From the NCBI GenBank assembly GCA_963826035.1, contig CAWGVZ010000015.1, forward strand, positions 248,001-312,000: DNA of 64,000 nt. Reading direction: 5' to 3'. Shown piece after piece: positions 33,425-42,355 of the stretch. How positions within the stretch are numbered: position 1 is the first letter of the stretch; each line of letters opens with the position of its first letter. The notes under the pieces were generated by a model. That model worked only from the letters and a program-made list of their open reading frames with translations. It made no database searches and was not told where the DNA came from. Both the position numbers and the translations under genes were made by a program. The DNA comes from Actinophytocola sp963826035. Lineage in GTDB: Bacteria > Actinomycetota > Actinomycetes > Mycobacteriales > Pseudonocardiaceae.

Positions 33425-33512
33425 GGGTGGTCATCATGGCTGTCGCGAATGGTCATCATGCGCGACGGGAGTGGTCATCATGGCCGGCGGGAGTGGTCAT
33501 CGTGGGGGCCCT
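33425..33512. repeat. 22-bp tandem repeat array, GGTCATCATG type
   Basis: Four units of exactly 22 bp start at 33425, 33447, 33469 and 33491, each containing GGTCATCATG or GGTCATCGTG. The same unit type, in the opposite orientation, occurs at 62362-62423. Confidence 0.85.
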
Positions 33513-33535
33513 GTGACGGTGGTCGGCACCTACGG

Positions 33536-34252
33536 TCACGCCGACAGCAGCGTGCCCAACGGCACCCCGGCCAAGGCTCGCACCTCCCTGGACAGGTGAG
33601 CCTGGTCGGCATAGCCGAGTCCGTAGGCGACGTCGGCCGGCGGCATGCCGCTGCGTGCCAGGCGTAAGGCCCGGTCGAAGCGCAGCACGCGCTGCAGCAC
33701 CTTGGCGCCGTAGCCGAACGCCGCGAGACAGCGCCGGTGCAGCTGCCGCTCGGTGATCCCCAGGTGGTCGGCCATGGCGGCGATCCGGGTGCCCCGCCCG
33801 GCGAGGCTGAGCAACGTCGGCACCGCCGGGTCGGGGTCGGTGCGCACGCCGGCGACCACCGCGTCGGTGATCGCCGCCTGGGCGGCCGGCAGGGACGGGG
33901 TGGCGGCCAGCGCGTCACCGAGTTGGGCGACCCGCGAGGGCTCCCACAGCTCGCCGAGGTCGACCCGCTCGTCGCGTAACGCGTGGGCCGGCACGCCCAG
34001 CGCGACCGAGGATCTGCCGGTGTGGAAGCGGGCGCCGACCATCTCGCCGGAGGAGATACGGGTGAGATGCGCGCGGGTGTCGGGCCCGGCCACGTACAGC
34101 TGACCGGACTCGCGTTGCCAGATCACGTCGACACAGGCGTCGGGCACGATCCGACGTGCGCCGGTCTCGGCGGGCGCCACCCGCCTGGACCACACGCAGG
34201 TCAGCAGGCCGCGCGCCGTCGCCGCGGGTGCACTTTCCTGGTATTCGTCCAC
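33536..34252 (-). CDS. AraC-family transcriptional regulator
   Basis: A 238-residue regulator. The N-terminal domain (RRIVPDACVDVIWQRESGQL...) resembles the cupin-like sensory domain found in actinobacterial AraC proteins, and the C-terminal ~100 residues hold two HTH motifs (IAAMADHLGITERQLHRRC and PADVAYGLGYADQAHLSREV). I use the GTG at 34252; a TTG at 34282 is also open. Target genes are unknown; no obvious neighbour forms a regulon with it. Confidence 0.8.
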   Translation of the reverse strand: MDEYQESAPAATARGLLTCVWSRRVAPAETGARRIVPDACVDVIWQRESGQLYVAGPDTRAHLTRISSGEMVGARFHTGRSSVALGVPAHALRDERVDLGELWEPSRVAQLGDALAATPSLPAAQAAITDAVVAGVRTDPDPAVPTLLSLAGRGTRIAAMADHLGITERQLHRRCLAAFGYGAKVLQRVLRFDRALRLARSGMPPADVAYGLGYADQAHLSREVRALAGVPLGTLLSA

Positions 34253-34285
34253 GCTTCCGATTGTGACACCAGGCACCGACAAAAA

Positions 34286-35050
34286 TCAGCGACGGATCGA
34301 CGCGCGCTCGATCGCCACCGGTTCGACGGGCGCCCCGTCCTCCGCACTGTTGGACGGCACGACCCCGTTGGCCGCGATCGCGTCGACCGTCGCCAGCCCG
34401 GTCGGGTCGAGGGCGCCGAACACCGTGTACTCCGGCGGCAGCGTCGAGTCCCCGTAGACCAGGAAGAACTGACTCCCGCCGGAGTCCGGCTCCTGCGTCT
34501 TGGCCATCGCCACCGTGCCCCGCGGGTAGACCACGAGCGACGGGTTGGTCGGCGCGGGCCGCAGGTCGGTCGGCGGCTCGTCGGGGATGGTGTAGCCGGG
34601 ACCACCGGAGCCGTCGCCGTTCGGGTCGCCACACTGCAGCACCTTCAGGCCCTCGGCGGCGGTCAGCCGGTGGCAGTTGACGCCGTCGTAGAAACCCTCG
34701 CTGACCAGGTGGGTGATGCTGCGGACCGTGCACGGCGCCTTGTCGGGCGCCAGCAGGAACCCGATGTCACCGTGGTTCGTGGTGAACACCGCCGTGCCCT
34801 CCTCGGCCTCCCCGGGCGGCGGTCCGCCAACCGGCGCCGGCTCCCCGGGCGCCTCGGCGAACTCGCACGGGTCGTCCGGGTCCGGCGTCCACGACCCGGA
34901 CGTCTCCGGCGAATCCGAAGGCGTCTCCGAGGACGTCTCCGAAGCCGCGGTCGTCCCGTCGTCCTCGGATGCCGACGGCGCGGACCGCGAGGTGCAACTC
35001 GTCAGGACGACCACCAGCAACAGGCCGAGCGCGCTCCAGCGAAGCGTCAC
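34286..35050 (-). CDS. cyclophilin-type peptidyl-prolyl isomerase, lipoprotein
   Basis: A 254-residue protein. The signal peptide ends in a lipobox (VLTSC), followed by a Ser/Glu/Asp-rich linker to ~60 and a cyclophilin domain (YDGVNCHRLTAAEGLKVLQC, GGSQFFLVYGDSTLPPEYTV). It would speed proline isomerisation of exported proteins at the outer membrane face. It starts with a GTG overlapping the stop of a close paralogue by 4 bases, so the two are a tandem duplication. The ppi position after rel is conserved in actinobacteria. Confidence 0.9.
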   Translation of the reverse strand: MTLRWSALGLLLVVVLTSCTSRSAPSASEDDGTTAASETSSETPSDSPETSGSWTPDPDDPCEFAEAPGEPAPVGGPPPGEAEEGTAVFTTNHGDIGFLLAPDKAPCTVRSITHLVSEGFYDGVNCHRLTAAEGLKVLQCGDPNGDGSGGPGYTIPDEPPTDLRPAPTNPSLVVYPRGTVAMAKTQEPDSGGSQFFLVYGDSTLPPEYTVFGALDPTGLATVDAIAANGVVPSNSAEDGAPVEPVAIERASIRR

Positions 35051-35874
35051 GCGATCGCCGCGGACTCGATGGTGGTGGCGATCGCCGGCGCGCCGTCCTC
35101 GGGGCTCGCACCCGGGGCGACACCGCCGGCCGCGATCGTGTCCAGCACGGTCAGACCGGCCGGGTCGATCGTGCCGAACACCGTGTACTGCGGCGGCAGC
35201 GTGGAGTCGCCGTAGACGAGGAAGAACTGGCTACCGCCCGAGTTGGGCTCCTGCGTCTTCGCCATGGCGATCACGCCGCGGGGGTAGATCGAGGTCTGCC
35301 CGTCCGGTCCGGCGGCCAGGGTGGTCGGCGGCTCGTCGGGGATCGTGTAGCCGGGACCGCCGGAGCCGTCGCCGTTCGGGTCGCCGCACTGCAGCACCTT
35401 CAGGCCGGCGCCGGCGGTGAGCCGGTGACAGTTCACCCCGTCGTAGAACTTGGCCGACACCAGGTGCTCGATGCTCTGCACGGTGCACGGCGCCTGGGTG
35501 CGGTCCAGCGTGATGGGGATCGCGCCCTGGTTGGTGGTCACCGTGACCTTGACCGTGCCGGTACTCGGCGTTTCGGCCGGGTCGTCCGGCAGGCCGGCGG
35601 CGGACATCTCCTCGTCGGGAGACGCGGCGTATTTGCAGGCACCCTCGGTCGTTTCGCCGGTCGGCGTCTCGGTGTCCGTGGGATTGGCGGCGGCGTCCGG
35701 CTCGTCGGGACCCAGGTTGACCAGCCAGTAGACCACGCCGACCACGACCACCACGGCCAACACCGTGGAGCTCACGCCCCAGATGCGGCGGCGCTTCGCG
35801 CGCTCCGCACGTCGGGCGAGTTGGCGCTCCAACTTGCGCTTGGCAGCCTGCCGACGCTGCTCGTTGCTCGGCAC
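35047..35874 (-). CDS. cyclophilin-type peptidyl-prolyl isomerase, membrane-anchored
   Basis: A 275-residue protein, GTG start behind GGGAGGG. A very basic cytoplasmic N-terminus (KRKLERQLARRAERAKRRR) and one membrane helix (~31-53) place the cyclophilin domain (YDGVNCHRLTAGAGLKVLQC, SGGSQFFLVYGDSTLPPQYTV) outside the cell. It is the counterpart of mycobacterial PpiB. The downstream paralogue replaces the membrane helix by a lipid anchor. Longer in-frame sequence upstream lacks coding signals. Confidence 0.92.
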   Translation of the reverse strand: MPSNEQRRQAAKRKLERQLARRAERAKRRRIWGVSSTVLAVVVVVGVVYWLVNLGPDEPDAAANPTDTETPTGETTEGACKYAASPDEEMSAAGLPDDPAETPSTGTVKVTVTTNQGAIPITLDRTQAPCTVQSIEHLVSAKFYDGVNCHRLTAGAGLKVLQCGDPNGDGSGGPGYTIPDEPPTTLAAGPDGQTSIYPRGVIAMAKTQEPNSGGSQFFLVYGDSTLPPQYTVFGTIDPAGLTVLDTIAAGGVAPGASPEDGAPAIATTIESAAIA

Positions 35875-36096
35875 CGGGCACCCTCCCTGACCTGAGATGT
35901 TCACGCCGGCGGGCAGTCTATGGGTACGACCGGTAAGAACCGTGTGGAGGTAGGCAAAACTCAGGCGATTGTCAGAATCCGGAGCGGATCCGAGGAGAAT
36001 CCGGTCCGATGCGGTGCTACCGGTGCCCAGCGGAAGTGGAAAGCTGGATACTGGGGGTGGCGACGCGGTGACCGATGTGGCTGACAAGGTGGGCTC

Positions 36097-38319
36097 ATGC
36101 AAGACAGGCGCGACGACGGGACTTCGCCGTTCGCCGAGGAACTCGAGCGCCTGTTGCGCAAGCGCGGGCTGTCGTGGCGTCGTCTGTCGGACCTGGTCGG
36201 CTACACCCCGAGCTGGCTCAGCAAGATCAAGCACGGCGCGCCGCCCTCGGCTGAGCTGGCCAGACGCTGTGACCAGGTACTCGAGGCCGAGGGACAGCTG
36301 ATCGCGCTCGCGGCCTCGGCCGCGCCCGTGCGGCTGGCGCAGCTGCCGGCCGCGGCCGCCACGTTCGTCGGCCGCGAGACCGAGCTGTTCGCGCTCAGCC
36401 AGATTCTGTCCTCCCGGGGGGATCCGGGCACCCCGCAGACGGTCGCGGTCGACGGTCCGCCCGGCGCCGGCAAGACGGCGCTGGCGTTACGGGTGGCGCA
36501 CGCGGTGGTCGACCACTACTCCGACGGCCAGCTCTACGTCGATCTGCGCGGATACTCGCCCGACGCACAGCCGCGGGTGGTCGACGAGGTGCTCGAGGAG
36601 TTCCTCACCGCACTCGGCGTCCAGATCGACGTCATCCCGGTGGGCATCGAGGCCCGCGCGAAGCTGTACCGCTCGGTGCTGGCCGACCGGCGGGTCCTGG
36701 TGGTGCTGGACAACGCGGCCGACTCCCAGCAGCTGCAGCCGTTGCTGCCGGCGTCGTCCGGCTGCGGCGTGGTGGTCACCAGCCGCAAGCGCATCACCGG
36801 CCTCGCCATGCGCGGCGACTCCCGGATCACCCTCGGCCCGATGGCCGAGGAGGAGTCGATCACGTTGCTGCGCAAGGTGATCGGCGCCGACCGCGCGGCC
36901 GCCGAACCCGACGCCGTGCGCGCGCTCGCCGGCCGCTGCGGGCACCTGCCGCTCGCCCTGCGCATCGCGGCGGAACGGGTGGCCACCCACCCACACCATT
37001 CGGTGAGCCTCCTGGTGGAGGAACTGGACACCGAGTCGCAGCGGCTCGAGGCGCTGTCGACCGACGACTCGGTCGCCGTGAAGACCGTGTTCTCGTGGTC
37101 CTACCGGGATCTCAGCGCCGAAGCCGCGCGCATGTTCCGGCTGATCGGCCTGCACACCGGCCCGCACGTGCGCACCGGCGCCGTGGCCGCGCTGGCCGGC
37201 CAGCCGCTCATCCACGCCCGGCGGCTGCTCGACCGGCTCACCGGCGTGCACCTGCTGGAGGGCCTCGGCGGCGACCGCTACCGGATGCACGACCTGCTGC
37301 GGGTCTACGCGGCCGAGCAGGCGGTCGACGAGGAGCCGGAGAGCGAACGAACGCTCGCGCTGAGCCGGATGGTCGACTGGTACCTGCACAACACCTACGC
37401 GGCCAACCACGCGCTCGCACCACAGCGGCACGACCCGGTGCTCGACCCGTCGCAGTTCGGGGTCGACGTCGGCGTGTTCGACTACGACTCGGCGCTCGCG
37501 TGGTGCGAGATCGAGATGTCGAACATCGTCACCGCCACCCGAACGGCCGTCGCGATCGGCGAGCACGTCACCGCATGGAAGCTCCCGGCCGGCTCGTTCA
37601 ACTACCTGCACCTGCGCAAGCGCTGGACGCTGTGGGTCGCCTGCCACGAGGTCGGCGTGGTCGGCGCTCAGCGCGTCGGTGACCGCTACGGCGAGGCGTG
37701 GGTGCTGAACAACCTCGCGGTCGCCTACCGGGAGCTGCGGCGCCTCGACGAGGCCAAGGAGACGTTCCAGAACGTCCTTGCCCTGCGCATCGAGCTGGGC
37801 GACCGGGTCGGCCAGGCGTGGACGCTCACGGGCGTCGGGTTCATCGGCTTCGACGAGAACCAGTTCGACGTGGCCGCCGCCCGCTTCGGTGAGGCGCTGG
37901 ACATCTTCCGCGAGGTCGGCGACCGCAACGGCGAGGGCATCGCGCTCGCGAACGTCGGTGACGCCTACCGTGCGCTGCTCGACTACGACCGGGCGATCGA
38001 CAACCTGGAGCAGGCGATGAGCGTCTGCCGCGACATCGGCGACCGGTACGGCGAGGGCTACTCGCTCGTGAAGCTGGGGGACACGTTCTCGGAGCTGAAA
38101 CGGCCCGAGGACGCGCTGGACTGCTTCCAGCGGGCACTGGACACCAGGCGCGAGTTGGGCGACCGCTGGGGCGAGGCGGAGGTGCTGCACAAACGCGGCC
38201 TCGCGCTGCGGGAGAGCGGCAAGACCGAACCGGCGGCCGAGTCACTGGTGGCCGCGCTCGCCATCTTCGACGAGCTGGGCGACCCGCGAGCCGCCGACCT
38301 ACGCGAACTGCTGAGCTAG
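36097..38319 (+). CDS. HTH / NB-ARC ATPase / TPR regulator
   Basis: A 740-residue STAND-type regulator. An XRE helix-turn-helix (SWRRLSDLVGYTPSWLSKIK, ~26-45) is followed by an NB-ARC module with Walker A VDGPPGAGKTALAL (118-131) and Walker B VLVVLDNA (~200-207), then TPR repeats from ~500 (LGDRVGQAWTLTGVGFI and similar, period ~40). Such proteins act as ATP-dependent switches that control secondary metabolism or defence. It stands alone with no clear target gene beside it. ATG start. Confidence 0.88.
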   Translation: MQDRRDDGTSPFAEELERLLRKRGLSWRRLSDLVGYTPSWLSKIKHGAPPSAELARRCDQVLEAEGQLIALAASAAPVRLAQLPAAAATFVGRETELFALSQILSSRGDPGTPQTVAVDGPPGAGKTALALRVAHAVVDHYSDGQLYVDLRGYSPDAQPRVVDEVLEEFLTALGVQIDVIPVGIEARAKLYRSVLADRRVLVVLDNAADSQQLQPLLPASSGCGVVVTSRKRITGLAMRGDSRITLGPMAEEESITLLRKVIGADRAAAEPDAVRALAGRCGHLPLALRIAAERVATHPHHSVSLLVEELDTESQRLEALSTDDSVAVKTVFSWSYRDLSAEAARMFRLIGLHTGPHVRTGAVAALAGQPLIHARRLLDRLTGVHLLEGLGGDRYRMHDLLRVYAAEQAVDEEPESERTLALSRMVDWYLHNTYAANHALAPQRHDPVLDPSQFGVDVGVFDYDSALAWCEIEMSNIVTATRTAVAIGEHVTAWKLPAGSFNYLHLRKRWTLWVACHEVGVVGAQRVGDRYGEAWVLNNLAVAYRELRRLDEAKETFQNVLALRIELGDRVGQAWTLTGVGFIGFDENQFDVAAARFGEALDIFREVGDRNGEGIALANVGDAYRALLDYDRAIDNLEQAMSVCRDIGDRYGEGYSLVKLGDTFSELKRPEDALDCFQRALDTRRELGDRWGEAEVLHKRGLALRESGKTEPAAESLVAALAIFDELGDPRAADLRELLS

Positions 38320-38333
38320 CTCCAGGCTGCGAT

Positions 38334-38400
38334 CGTGCAGGGAACGACGCCTTGCCTGCGTTGACCGCAGTGAACGACGCTTTCCCTGCATCGAGGCAGG
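38334..38400. repeat. two imperfect ~30-bp intergenic repeats
   Basis: The motif (G/T)GAACGACGC(C/T)TT(G/C)CCTGC occurs twice about 30 bp apart between convergent genes. It is a short relative of the tandem repeat arrays elsewhere in the window. Confidence 0.5.
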
Positions 38401-38408
38401 ACGCTGGC

Positions 38409-39362
38409 TCAGACCTTCAGCGCGTGGAACATCTGGTCGAGGAACCTCGGCACGTCAACGGTTTCCGCCACCTTCACGGGCACTCGGCCCGCCCCGGCGT
38501 TCGTGGGGATGTACGCGTCGCTGGCGATCATCCGCTGATCGGAGACCACCTGGCCGCGGGTGTGCGTGCCGGTCAGCTCGACGCCCAGCGGCAACTCGCG
38601 GTAGGTGGCGAGCTTGGGTTCCAGCATGATGGCGGCCGCGAGGGGGTCGTGCAGCGTGCAGCCGTTCTCGCCGAACATGGTCGAGTAGAACCGCCCGTAG
38701 TGGTCCAGCAGCTTCGCCGCGAACCGGGCGCGCGGGGTTTCGAGCGACGACACCGCCGCGAGCCATTCCGTGCCGGCCCTGGACTGCTCGGTGGCGTCCA
38801 GCCCGACCAGCACGAGATCCGGGAGACCGGCGCCGAGCACCAGGTCGGCGGCCTCCGGGTCGTGGTAGAAGTTCGCGTCCGCGTACGGGGTGATGTTGCC
38901 CGGCACGGTCACCGCGCCGCCCATCACCACGACCGAGCGGAGCAGCGAGGGTAAGTCGGGTTCCAGCAGGAGGGCGAGCGCGACGTTGGTCAGCGGGCCG
39001 ATGGCGAGCAGCGTCAGCTCGCCGGGGTTCGCTCGCGCCAGGCGCACCAGTTGCTCGGCCGCGGAGATGTCCACCGGTGTGCCGTGCGGCGCCGGACCGG
39101 CGTGGCCGCCGAGGCCGTCGTCGCCGTGGACGAACTCCGCGGTCTGCAGCGGCTGGGCGAGCGGCTTGGCCGCGCCCACCGCCACCGGCACGTCGAGGCC
39201 GACCAGTTCGAGCACACGGAGGGCGTTGAGTGCCCCCACCGGGGCGGGTACGTTGCCGTGGACGCTACCCACTGCGACGATCTCGGCGTCCTCCTGGGCC
39301 GCCAAGTACATGATCGCGAGGGCGTCGTCAACCCCCGGATCGGTGTCGAGAATGATGCGCAC
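38409..39362 (-). CDS. inosine-uridine-type nucleoside hydrolase
   Basis: A 317-residue hydrolase. The N-terminal metal-binding DTDPGVDDALAI signature (6-17), the VMGGAVTVPGN motif and the later HDPLAAAIML aspartate complete the calcium-binding active site. It splits ribonucleosides into base and ribose, feeding purine salvage with apt. Monocistronic, minus strand, divergent from the LOG gene 78 bases away. Confidence 0.92.
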   Translation of the reverse strand: MRIILDTDPGVDDALAIMYLAAQEDAEIVAVGSVHGNVPAPVGALNALRVLELVGLDVPVAVGAAKPLAQPLQTAEFVHGDDGLGGHAGPAPHGTPVDISAAEQLVRLARANPGELTLLAIGPLTNVALALLLEPDLPSLLRSVVVMGGAVTVPGNITPYADANFYHDPEAADLVLGAGLPDLVLVGLDATEQSRAGTEWLAAVSSLETPRARFAAKLLDHYGRFYSTMFGENGCTLHDPLAAAIMLEPKLATYRELPLGVELTGTHTRGQVVSDQRMIASDAYIPTNAGAGRVPVKVAETVDVPRFLDQMFHALKV

Positions 39363-39440
39363 GCTGTGGCACTCAACCAGACAACCGACCTGTTAGGCCA
39401 GACCGGGGGCCCTACTGCCGATCTTGAGTATCGTGCGGTC

Positions 39441-40001
39441 GTGCGCGTTTGTGTCTTCTGTGGCTCCTCCACTGGCAGCGATCCGGCGTACGGCGTGGCC
39501 GCCGCGCGCGTCGGGCAGGCGCTCGCCGGGCGCGGCGTCGGTCTGGTCTACGGCGGTGCGAGCGTCGGAACGATGGGCATCGTGGCCGACGCGGCGCTGG
39601 CCGCCGGCGGCGACGTGGTGGGGGTGATCCCGCAGAACCTGGTGGACCGCGAGGTCGCCCACGCCGGGCTCACCGACCTGCGGGTGGTGGCTGACCTGCA
39701 CGAACGCAAGGCCGCGATGGCCGGGCTGGCCGACGCGTTCCTCGCCCTGCCCGGCGGCGCCGGCACGCTCGAGGAGTTGTTCGAGGTCTGGACCTGGGCC
39801 CAGCTCGGCTTGCACGCCAAGCCGATCGCACTGCTCGACGTGCGGGGCTACTACCAGCCGATGTTGAGATTTCTCGAGAACATGGCCGTAGAGGGTTTCC
39901 TCGACCCCACCTACCGCGAGATGCTCATCGTCGAACCCGACATCGATCGGGTGCTCGACCGCTACGCCGACTACCGGCCACCGCCATCCAAGTGGCGGTA
40001 G
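39441..40001 (+). CDS. LOG-family phosphoribohydrolase (TIGR00730)
   Basis: A 186-residue Rossmann protein. The VFCGSSTG motif near the N-terminus, YGGASVGTMG and the signature LPGGAGTLEELFE (~104-116) identify the LOG family, which removes ribose-5-phosphate from cytokinin or purine 5'-monophosphates. GTG start at 39441. It lies divergent from a nucleoside hydrolase, another ribosyl-bond hydrolase, which may reflect a shared nucleotide-recycling role. Confidence 0.92.
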   Translation: MRVCVFCGSSTGSDPAYGVAAARVGQALAGRGVGLVYGGASVGTMGIVADAALAAGGDVVGVIPQNLVDREVAHAGLTDLRVVADLHERKAAMAGLADAFLALPGGAGTLEELFEVWTWAQLGLHAKPIALLDVRGYYQPMLRFLENMAVEGFLDPTYREMLIVEPDIDRVLDRYADYRPPPSKWR

Positions 40002-40142
40002 TGGTCAGCTCACCACGCTGAGTGACGCCCGACAGCGCATCGTGACTCGCCCATTCGGTGTTTCCTGGAATCGTCAACACGTCAACACTGTTCAGCCTGC
40101 CTGTGACTATCCATAGTTGGCTGTATACGGCCGGTAAGGAGA

Positions 40143-40170
40143 GTTGACACGGTGTTCACACCGGGTCAAC
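40143..40170. promoter_or_regulatory. interrupted palindrome upstream of the GGDEF gene
   Basis: GTTGACACGGTG-TTCA-CACCGGGTCAAC is a 12-bp inverted repeat with one mismatch. Two further GTCAACAC direct copies lie at about 40074-40089. The cluster could be an operator for the cyclase gene. A GTG at 40152 inside it, with its own AAGGAG, is an alternative start. Confidence 0.45.
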
Positions 40171-40229
40171 ACACGGGGAACCGGCCGTCAGGCACCGCAA
40201 TGACCTGCGGTCTTGACAGGGGAGACGCG

Positions 40230-40994
40230 ATGAACACCGCACGGGGGACCAGTGGGGGAGCCAAGCCGCCACCCGCGGAACGTCAGCACAACCTCGAACC
40301 GGAGATCGTGGCACCACGCTCCGGTGAACGGCCGCTGCACGCGGTCTCGGACAAGCCCCGCTGCGACTCGTGCGGGCAACTGCTCACCGATCCGCCCACC
40401 GGACTGATCGAGCGCTGGCACTGGGACGAGCTGGCCGCGCTGACGCTCTCGCGCGCGCGCAGCCACGGCCAGTCGATCGCGCTGATCATGATCGACCTCG
40501 ACCGGTTCAAGGACGTCAACGACAGCTACGGCCACCTGGCCGGGGACACGGTGCTCCGCGGCGTGGCCGACGTGATCCGGAACTCCTCGCGCGAGGGTGA
40601 CCTCGCGTGCCGCTACGGCGGCTCGGCCGGCGACGAGTTCCTGGTGCTGCTGCCCGGCACCGAGTTGGCCGACGCGCTGTCGGTGGCCGAGCGGATCCGC
40701 GCGGGCATCACCGCCATGTCGGTCACCGCCAAGGTCACCAGGGAGCTGTCGGCCACCATCGCCGGCCAGACCGCCTCGATCGGGGTGGCCACCTACTGCC
40801 TCGGCGATCTGGTGGAGCTGGACCTCGAGGACCTGATGCTGGACGCCGACGTGTCGCTGCGCGCGGCCAAGCGGCACGGCCGGGACCGGATCTGCGTGGC
40901 GAACGTGGACGTCACGACCACCACCCAGCCGAACATGCAGGCCGACCGCCGGTTGGCCTCGTGGGGACGGTTCCGCCGCCTTCGGTCCGTCTAG
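40230..40994 (+). CDS. GGDEF-domain protein with an insertion in the signature
   Basis: A 254-residue protein (start ATG 40230 behind AGGGGAG; GTG at 40152 also possible). After a ~55-residue N-terminus with CDSCG comes a diguanylate-cyclase fold (SIALIMIDLDRFKDVNDSYG, ~82-101). The active-site signature reads RYGGSAGDEF instead of RYGGDEF: three extra residues between the glycines and Asp135. The C-terminal half retains the usual order. Canonical GGDEF proteins make c-di-GMP; whether this one is active, or is a GTP/c-di-GMP sensor, cannot be told. Confidence 0.85.
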   Translation: MNTARGTSGGAKPPPAERQHNLEPEIVAPRSGERPLHAVSDKPRCDSCGQLLTDPPTGLIERWHWDELAALTLSRARSHGQSIALIMIDLDRFKDVNDSYGHLAGDTVLRGVADVIRNSSREGDLACRYGGSAGDEFLVLLPGTELADALSVAERIRAGITAMSVTAKVTRELSATIAGQTASIGVATYCLGDLVELDLEDLMLDADVSLRAAKRHGRDRICVANVDVTTTTQPNMQADRRLASWGRFRRLRSV

Positions 40995-41021
40995 AAGGCG
41001 CTGTCCGGTAGGTTTCGCGGC

Positions 41022-41720
41022 GTGCTCGTTGTCGGGTTTCCCACCGGGGCCTTCCAGGCCAACTGTTATCTCGTCGCGGCGGGTGCCGGCGAGCCGTGCG
41101 TGATCATCGATCCTGGGCAGGACGCGGTCGAGCCGATCACCCAGGCGTTGCGCAAGCACCGGCTCTCGCCGGTCGCCGCGCTGCTCACTCACGGGCACTT
41201 CGACCACGTCTATTCGGTCACGCCGATCTGCGACGGCAACGACATTCCCGCGTGGATCCACCCGGACGACCGGATGATGCTGAGCGACCCGCTGAAGGGG
41301 ATCAGCGCGGAGAGCGCGCAGTTCTTCGGCGGGCGGCTGGAGATGCGTGAGCCGAGCGAGGTGCGCGAGCTGGGCGACGGCACGGTGCTGGACCTCGCCG
41401 GCCTCCACCTGACGGTCGACCACACGCCGGGGCACACGCAGGGTTCGGTGCTGTTCCGCGGCGACCTGGAGGACGGCGGCGGGGTGATCTTCGCGGGCGA
41501 CACGCTGTTCGCCGGCTCCATCGGCCGTACCGACCTGCCCGGCGGGGACATGCGGATGATGGCCGAGTCACTGCGGACGAAGCTGCTGCCGCTGGCGGAC
41601 GAGACGGTCGTCCTGCCCGGCCATGGGGGCAGCACCACGATCGGGCGGGAGCGGGTCAGCAATCCGTTCCTGCTCGGCCTGGACGACCCGCACGCGACCG
41701 GACCGACCAGGGGACTGTGA
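41022..41720 (+). CDS. metallo-beta-lactamase-fold hydrolase (glyoxalase II-like)
   Basis: A 232-residue protein. The metal motif THGHFDH (~65-71), a second His in PGHTQGS, Asp in FAGDTLFAGSIGRTDL and a final PGHGGST His fit a two-metal MBL hydrolase close to hydroxyacylglutathione hydrolases. In mycobacteria the equivalent gene also follows the cyclophilin next to rel. Actinobacteria lack glutathione, so the natural thioester is probably different. GTG start. Confidence 0.88.
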   Translation: MLVVGFPTGAFQANCYLVAAGAGEPCVIIDPGQDAVEPITQALRKHRLSPVAALLTHGHFDHVYSVTPICDGNDIPAWIHPDDRMMLSDPLKGISAESAQFFGGRLEMREPSEVRELGDGTVLDLAGLHLTVDHTPGHTQGSVLFRGDLEDGGGVIFAGDTLFAGSIGRTDLPGGDMRMMAESLRTKLLPLADETVVLPGHGGSTTIGRERVSNPFLLGLDDPHATGPTRGL

Positions 41721-41721
41721 G

Positions 41722-42351
41722 TTGAGCGAGCAGGAGCGTATTCCGCTCAACCTGACCGAACTGGCCAGCGCCCGTCGCCGCGGCTGTTTCGCGGTCGGCG
41801 CCGCCGTGATCCTCGGCGCCGCGCTCGGCGGGCTGGTGGGCCTGTTCGCCGGCCAGACGGCCGCGCTGATCACCGCGGGGATCGTGATCGTGTTGCTCAG
41901 CACGCTGTCCTGGGTGTCCGGCCGCCGGCGGCTGTGGCTGGAGGGTGACCGGATCGTCGCGAAGGCGGTGGGCAGCAAGTCGGTGGACCTGCGCCGCGCC
42001 TCCGGCATCGAGCTGATGGTGACCGACATCCGTGGCACCCGAACGGTCGGCCTGCTGGTCTCCGACGGCGGCAAGTCGGTGAACCTCGGCCTGGCCATCT
42101 ACGCCGGGACCGGCGGGCGCGAACTGGGCATCCTGGTGCTGCGCAGGCTGGCCGACATCCTGGCGGGCAGCGAGAACGCGAGCGGTCTGGTGTTCTCGCA
42201 GCTGCTGGTGGCCCAGCTGCGTGCCGAGGCGAAGGGCGAGGCGGCCGCCGACCGGCCGCTCTACCGGCTGGCCTCGCTCGCCCCCACCGGCCGCCTGGCC
42301 CAACGTCTGCGCCCGGAGGCGATCAGCCGCTTCGTGGCAAGTCTCGACTGA
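41722..42351 (+). CDS. membrane protein of unknown function
   Basis: A 209-residue protein with two membrane helices (~22-44, AVGAAVILGAALGGLVGLFA, and ~48-66) and a cytoplasmic domain resembling a PH-like fold (RRLWLEGDRIVAKAVGSKSV). TTG start one base after the hydrolase stop, so probably co-transcribed with it. Ends 4 bases before hairpin repeat copy 2. Confidence 0.65.
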   Translation: MSEQERIPLNLTELASARRRGCFAVGAAVILGAALGGLVGLFAGQTAALITAGIVIVLLSTLSWVSGRRRLWLEGDRIVAKAVGSKSVDLRRASGIELMVTDIRGTRTVGLLVSDGGKSVNLGLAIYAGTGGRELGILVLRRLADILAGSENASGLVFSQLLVAQLRAEAKGEAAADRPLYRLASLAPTGRLAQRLRPEAISRFVASLD

Positions 42352-42355
42352 CTGA

